This document shows, piece after piece, positions 12,366 through 15,159 of a stretch of DNA of 15,159 nt. The translations under genes were made by a program, and so were the position numbers. Each line of letters opens with the position of its first letter. Positions within the stretch are counted from its first letter, which is position 1. The notes under the pieces are model-generated. The model did not search any database and was not told the DNA's origin. It saw nothing but the letters and a program-made list of their open reading frames with translations. This stretch comes from Clostridium_AD sp047624165 (GTDB lineage Bacteria > Bacillota > Clostridia > Clostridiales > Clostridiaceae): contig JBLHPD010000118.1 in assembly GCA_047624165.1 (NCBI GenBank), positions 1 through 15,159 of the forward strand, given 5' to 3'.

Positions 12366-13778
12366 ATGGCAAAAAGTTTTCCTAAAGGATTTCTATGGGG
12401 TGGGGCAGTAGCAGCCAACCAATGTGAAGGTGCGTACAATCAAGATGGTAAAGGCTTATCAACACAAGATATTGCACCTAAAGGTATAATGGGACCTATT
12501 ACGCAGGAGCCCACAGAAGATAATATGAAATTAATAGGTATTGATTTTTACCATAGATATAAAGAAGATATTAAATTGTTTGCTGAAATGGGATTTAAAG
12601 TATTTAGAACATCAATTGCATGGTCTAGAATATTTCCAAATGGTGATGATGCGAAGCCAAATGAGAAGGGCTTGCAATTTTATGATGATTTATTTGATGA
12701 ATGTTTAAAATATGGAATGCAGCCACTTGTAACAATTTCACATTATGAAACTCCTCTTGCTCTTGCTAAGAACTATGATGGTTGGGTAAACCGCAAGTTA
12801 ATAGGATTTTTCGAGAATTATGTAAGAACGATTTTTGACAGATATAAAAATAAGGTGAAATATTGGCTTACATTTAATGAAATTAATTCAGTATTAAATG
12901 CGCCCTATATGAGCGGTGGCATATTTACGGATAAAGAAAAATTAACAAAGCAAGATTTATATCAGGCAATTCATCATGAATTAGTAGCAAGTGCAATGGC
13001 AGTTAAACTTGGCCATGAAATGATACCAGGTGCCAAATTTGGATGTATGATTCTTGGTGTGCCAAATTATCCATTAACTCCTCACCCAAGCGATGTAATT
13101 GAAACAATGAAACAAGATAGAGAAAATTTATATTTTGCAGATGTACATGTAAGAGGAGCATATCCTAAATATATGGATAGATACTTTAAAGATAATAATA
13201 TTAAAATTCATATGGAACCGGGGGATGAAGATATGCTTAAGAATACAGTAGACTTTATTTCATTCAGTTATTATATGAGTTCATGTGCAACAGCAGATCC
13301 TAAAAAAAGAAAAGTTGGCACTGGAAACATTATATCAGGTGTTCATAACCCGTATCTTGAAGCTTCTCAGTGGGGATGGCAAATAGATCCACAAGGATTA
13401 CGTTACATTCTTAATCTTTTTTATGACCGCTATCAAAAACCACTATTCATTGTTGAAAATGGTTTAGGCGCTGTTGATGAATTAGTAATTGACGAAAATG
13501 GAAATAAAACAGTATATGATGATTATAGAATAAAGTATCTAAATGACCATTTAGTTCAAGTAGCTGAGGCGATAGACGACGGAGTAGATATAATGGGATA
13601 CACTTCATGGGGATGCATTGACCTTGTTAGTGCGACAACTGCAGAACTCAGGAAGCGTTATGGTTTTATCTATGTAGATCGTAATGATGATGGGTCAGGT
13701 AGCCTAGAAAGATATAAGAAAAAAAGTTTTAATTGGTATAAAAAAGTAATTTCAACAAATGGAGGAAGTTTGGTATAA
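12366..13778 (+). CDS. 6-phospho-beta-glucosidase, GH1 family
   Basis: This cytoplasmic retaining glycosidase hydrolyses beta-glucoside 6-phosphates delivered by PTS uptake. The 470 residues are the normal length for BglA-type enzymes. It starts with the GH1 N-terminal signature FPKGFLWGGAVAANQCEGAY (5-24). The acid/base Glu is E172 in LTFNEIN and the nucleophile E364 in IVENGLG. SATTAELRKRYGFIYVD near the C-terminus has S422, K430 and Y432, the residues that grip the 6-phosphate, which separates it from plain beta-glucosidases. Glycine-rich GAGG-like bases (GGGAG and GAGG, 12351-12360) precede the ATG at 12366. No PTS permease or antiterminator lies next to it, so the matching transporter must be elsewhere. 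The next gene, nfo, starts 26 bp downstream and is probably co-transcribed. Confidence 0.93.
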   Translation: MAKSFPKGFLWGGAVAANQCEGAYNQDGKGLSTQDIAPKGIMGPITQEPTEDNMKLIGIDFYHRYKEDIKLFAEMGFKVFRTSIAWSRIFPNGDDAKPNEKGLQFYDDLFDECLKYGMQPLVTISHYETPLALAKNYDGWVNRKLIGFFENYVRTIFDRYKNKVKYWLTFNEINSVLNAPYMSGGIFTDKEKLTKQDLYQAIHHELVASAMAVKLGHEMIPGAKFGCMILGVPNYPLTPHPSDVIETMKQDRENLYFADVHVRGAYPKYMDRYFKDNNIKIHMEPGDEDMLKNTVDFISFSYYMSSCATADPKKRKVGTGNIISGVHNPYLEASQWGWQIDPQGLRYILNLFYDRYQKPLFIVENGLGAVDELVIDENGNKTVYDDYRIKYLNDHLVQVAEAIDDGVDIMGYTSWGCIDLVSATTAELRKRYGFIYVDRNDDGSGSLERYKKKSFNWYKKVISTNGGSLV

Positions 13779-13804
13779 AAATACTTTTTATTGGAGGAAC
13801 AATT

Positions 13805-14638
13805 ATGTTAAATATAGGTTGTCATTTATCAGTAGCAAAGGGCTATAAAGCTATGGGACAAGATGCTCTTAGCATAGACGCAAATACATTTCAGTTTTTC
13901 ACCCGTAATCCTAGAGGTAGTAAAGCAAAAGAAATTGATCCGGGGGATGTAGTAGCACTATTAGAATTATTAAAAGAAAACAACTTTGCTACAATCCTAG
14001 CACATGCGCCATACACTCTAAATGCTTGCTCTGCTGACGCAAAAACTAGAGAATTTGCGGCTATGATTATGGAAGATGATTTAAATAGAATGGAATATTT
14101 CCCGAATAGTTTTTATAACTTTCATCCGGGTAGTCATGTAAAACAAGGCGCGCAGGTAGGCATAGAATATATTATAGATATGCTTAACAATCTACTAAAA
14201 CCAGAACAAACTACCACTGTACTTCTTGAAACAATGGCTGGGAAAGGAACAGAAATAGGTCGAACATTTGAAGAGTTAAAACAAATTCTTGATGGAATTA
14301 TTCTTTCAGGCAAAATGGGTGTATGTCTTGATACTTGTCACATTTATGATGCTGGTTATGATATCGTTAATAACTTAGATGGAGTCATAGATGAATTTGA
14401 TAGAATTATCGGACTTGACAAGTTATATGCTATTCACTTAAATGATAGTAAAAATCCATTTGAAAGTCATAAAGATCGCCATGAAACAATTGGTGAAGGT
14501 TCTATTGGACTTGAAGCAATTACTAGAATTATTAATCACCCCAAATTACGTCACTTACCATTTTATTTAGAAACTCCAAATGAATTAGCTGGTCATGCAA
14601 AGGAAATTAAGATGTTAAGAGGAGCATATGTAGAATAA
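13805..14638 (+). CDS. nfo: Endonuclease IV (AP endonuclease)
   Basis: This enzyme cuts DNA 5' to abasic sites and removes blocked 3' ends in base excision repair. The 277-residue TIM-barrel protein keeps all nine expected zinc ligands: H67, H107, E142, D176, H179, H211, D224, H226 and E256. Family signatures are visible: NFHPGSH (105-111), LLETMAGKG (140-148), GVCLDTCHIYDAGYD (172-186) and HLNDSKNPFESHKDRHETIGEG (from 211). Homologues are 270-300 residues, so it is full length. GGAGG lies seven bases before the ATG. The 26-bp gap to the 6-phospho-beta-glucosidase gene suggests one transcript, though the two functions are unrelated. There is no hairpin with a T tract after the stop codon, so transcription may continue into the structured tail region. 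Confidence 0.95.
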   Translation: MLNIGCHLSVAKGYKAMGQDALSIDANTFQFFTRNPRGSKAKEIDPGDVVALLELLKENNFATILAHAPYTLNACSADAKTREFAAMIMEDDLNRMEYFPNSFYNFHPGSHVKQGAQVGIEYIIDMLNNLLKPEQTTTVLLETMAGKGTEIGRTFEELKQILDGIILSGKMGVCLDTCHIYDAGYDIVNNLDGVIDEFDRIIGLDKLYAIHLNDSKNPFESHKDRHETIGEGSIGLEAITRIINHPKLRHLPFYLETPNELAGHAKEIKMLRGAYVE

Positions 14639-14679
14639 GGCACATTCAAAGAAATAACAAGACAGTATACTGAAAAACT

Positions 14680-14749
14680 TCTCCTATAAGCATTAATTTA
14701 ATAGATTAAGTAAAACATATAGTATATATTCGATGATGCTTGTAGGAGA
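14680..14749 (+). repeat. 14-bp long-range stem after nfo
   Basis: TCTCCTATAAGCAT (14680-14693) pairs with ATGCTTGTAGGAGA (14736-14749) along its full length, with one U-G pair if the RNA comes from the plus strand. The 42-nt interior includes ATATA-G-TATAT. No T tract follows, so it is not an ordinary terminator. Confidence 0.5.
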
Positions 14750-14787
14750 GATAGAATTAATATATTTAGAGCGAATATAGACAATAC

Positions 14788-14904
14788 ATGAGCGCAGGAA
14801 TTCTAAGTATTGAACAGTTACATGGAAAGTATAAACTTAAAATTAGGGCTGAAACCTTTGTGGGACATCATAACCCGCATATGGAATGGAAACAATGGTT
14901 ATAA
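14788..14904 (+). pseudogene. Possible remnant or tiny gene, 38 residues
   Basis: The ATG at 14788 opens a 38-residue frame (MSAGILSIEQLHGKYKLKIR then AETFVGHHNPHMEWKQWL) whose composition looks like real protein rather than random AT-rich translation. It has no good ribosome binding site. A second frame from 14886 to 14960 (METMVITQDYLGVKVEDFR..) overlaps it, and the pair could be one gene broken by a frameshift. I recognise no family. It could equally be a chance open frame. Confidence 0.22.
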
Positions 14905-15159
14905 CGCAAGATTATTTAGGCGTAAAAGTTGAAGATTTTAGGCATGAGGATGTTAAGTAGCAATAGCAATCACTGTTGTAAAAATACTTAGCCATGCGTA
15001 TCTGAATGCGAAATATCGAATTATTTAAATAAATATGTAGGAATATGAAGATAATCTAGCTAGAATACCTATGTTATGAAGTTGTGATCTTATTTATGTG
15101 ATAGAATACTCCTTGTCGTCGCAAGCGAGTGGCGAAGTACACTAAAAGTTAATTACTTA

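Larger units (their letters stand above)
14639..15159. other. Gene-poor tail with RNA-like structure and short frames
   Basis: No complete gene of normal size is found in the last 521 bp. Visible are the CAGTATACTG palindrome (14663-14672), a 14-bp long-range stem (14680-14693 with 14736-14749), two overlapping protein-like short frames (14788-14904 and 14886-14960), an ATAACC/GGTTAT pairing (14868-14873 with 14897-14902) and a GC-richer stretch TCGCAAGCGA at 15119-15128. It could be a degraded gene, a structured RNA, or the edge of another element beyond the window. Confidence 0.55.

Noticed and set aside
15100..15159. Start of an rRNA operon or tRNA at the right edge
   Set aside because: The short GC-richer stretch has no 16S, 23S or tRNA landmark that I can recognise, and the window ends before anything decisive.

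Overview
The window is AT-rich DNA with strong AGGAGG-type ribosome binding sites, TAA/TAG stops and U-tract terminators. Its gene set (YajQ family, LytTR regulator, RecQ with a C-terminal extension, YkpA-like ABC-F, DUF6465-like protein, 6-phospho-beta-glucosidase, endonuclease IV) fits a low-GC Firmicute, most likely Clostridium sensu stricto. The genus call is inference from gene content and composition; no rRNA or other taxonomic marker is present.

Left end (1-1140): the 3' part of an IS1182-like transposase gene, cut by the window edge, with its terminator and a hairpin ending in TTTTGAGACAGCCCCC that is probably the right end of the element. Next, on the minus strand, is yajQ (1195-1686). 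It is followed by an intergenic region holding a 24-bp perfect palindrome and a direct repeat. A regulatory cluster follows on the plus strand: a short GHKL histidine kinase with no sensor domain (2021-2659), a LytTR response regulator (2797-3555) and a stand-alone CheY-like receiver (3646-4029). It is closed by a 22-bp perfect-stem terminator.

Middle (4388-9578): recQ and a DEAD-box-type helicase with a DEGD motif II lie 35 bp apart and are probably co-transcribed. A 20-bp tandem duplication sits at the end of recQ. An ABC-F ATPase follows behind its own extended -10 promoter and ends at a bidirectional terminator shared with a convergent gene for a 73-residue Cys/Gly-rich protein (9629-9850, minus). 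A ~500-bp AT-rich gap with nested inverted repeats separates this from a DUF6465-like protein that has a histone-H1-like Lys/Ala-rich segment.

Right part (10984-14638): an M24 Xaa-Pro dipeptidase-like gene with a promoter and an operator-like palindrome, two successive terminators, then a probable two-gene operon of 6-phospho-beta-glucosidase and endonuclease IV. The last 520 bp hold no convincing gene. They contain a 14-bp long-range stem and two short overlapping frames that read like protein, possibly a decayed gene or a structured RNA.

Most of the window is ordinary chromosomal core and accessory content, and I found no clear multi-gene novel system. The items most worth a second look are the sensorless kinase/LytTR/CheY trio, the Cys/Gly-rich mini-protein with its structured upstream region, the DEGD helicase, the H1-like DUF6465 protein and the unexplained right-hand tail.
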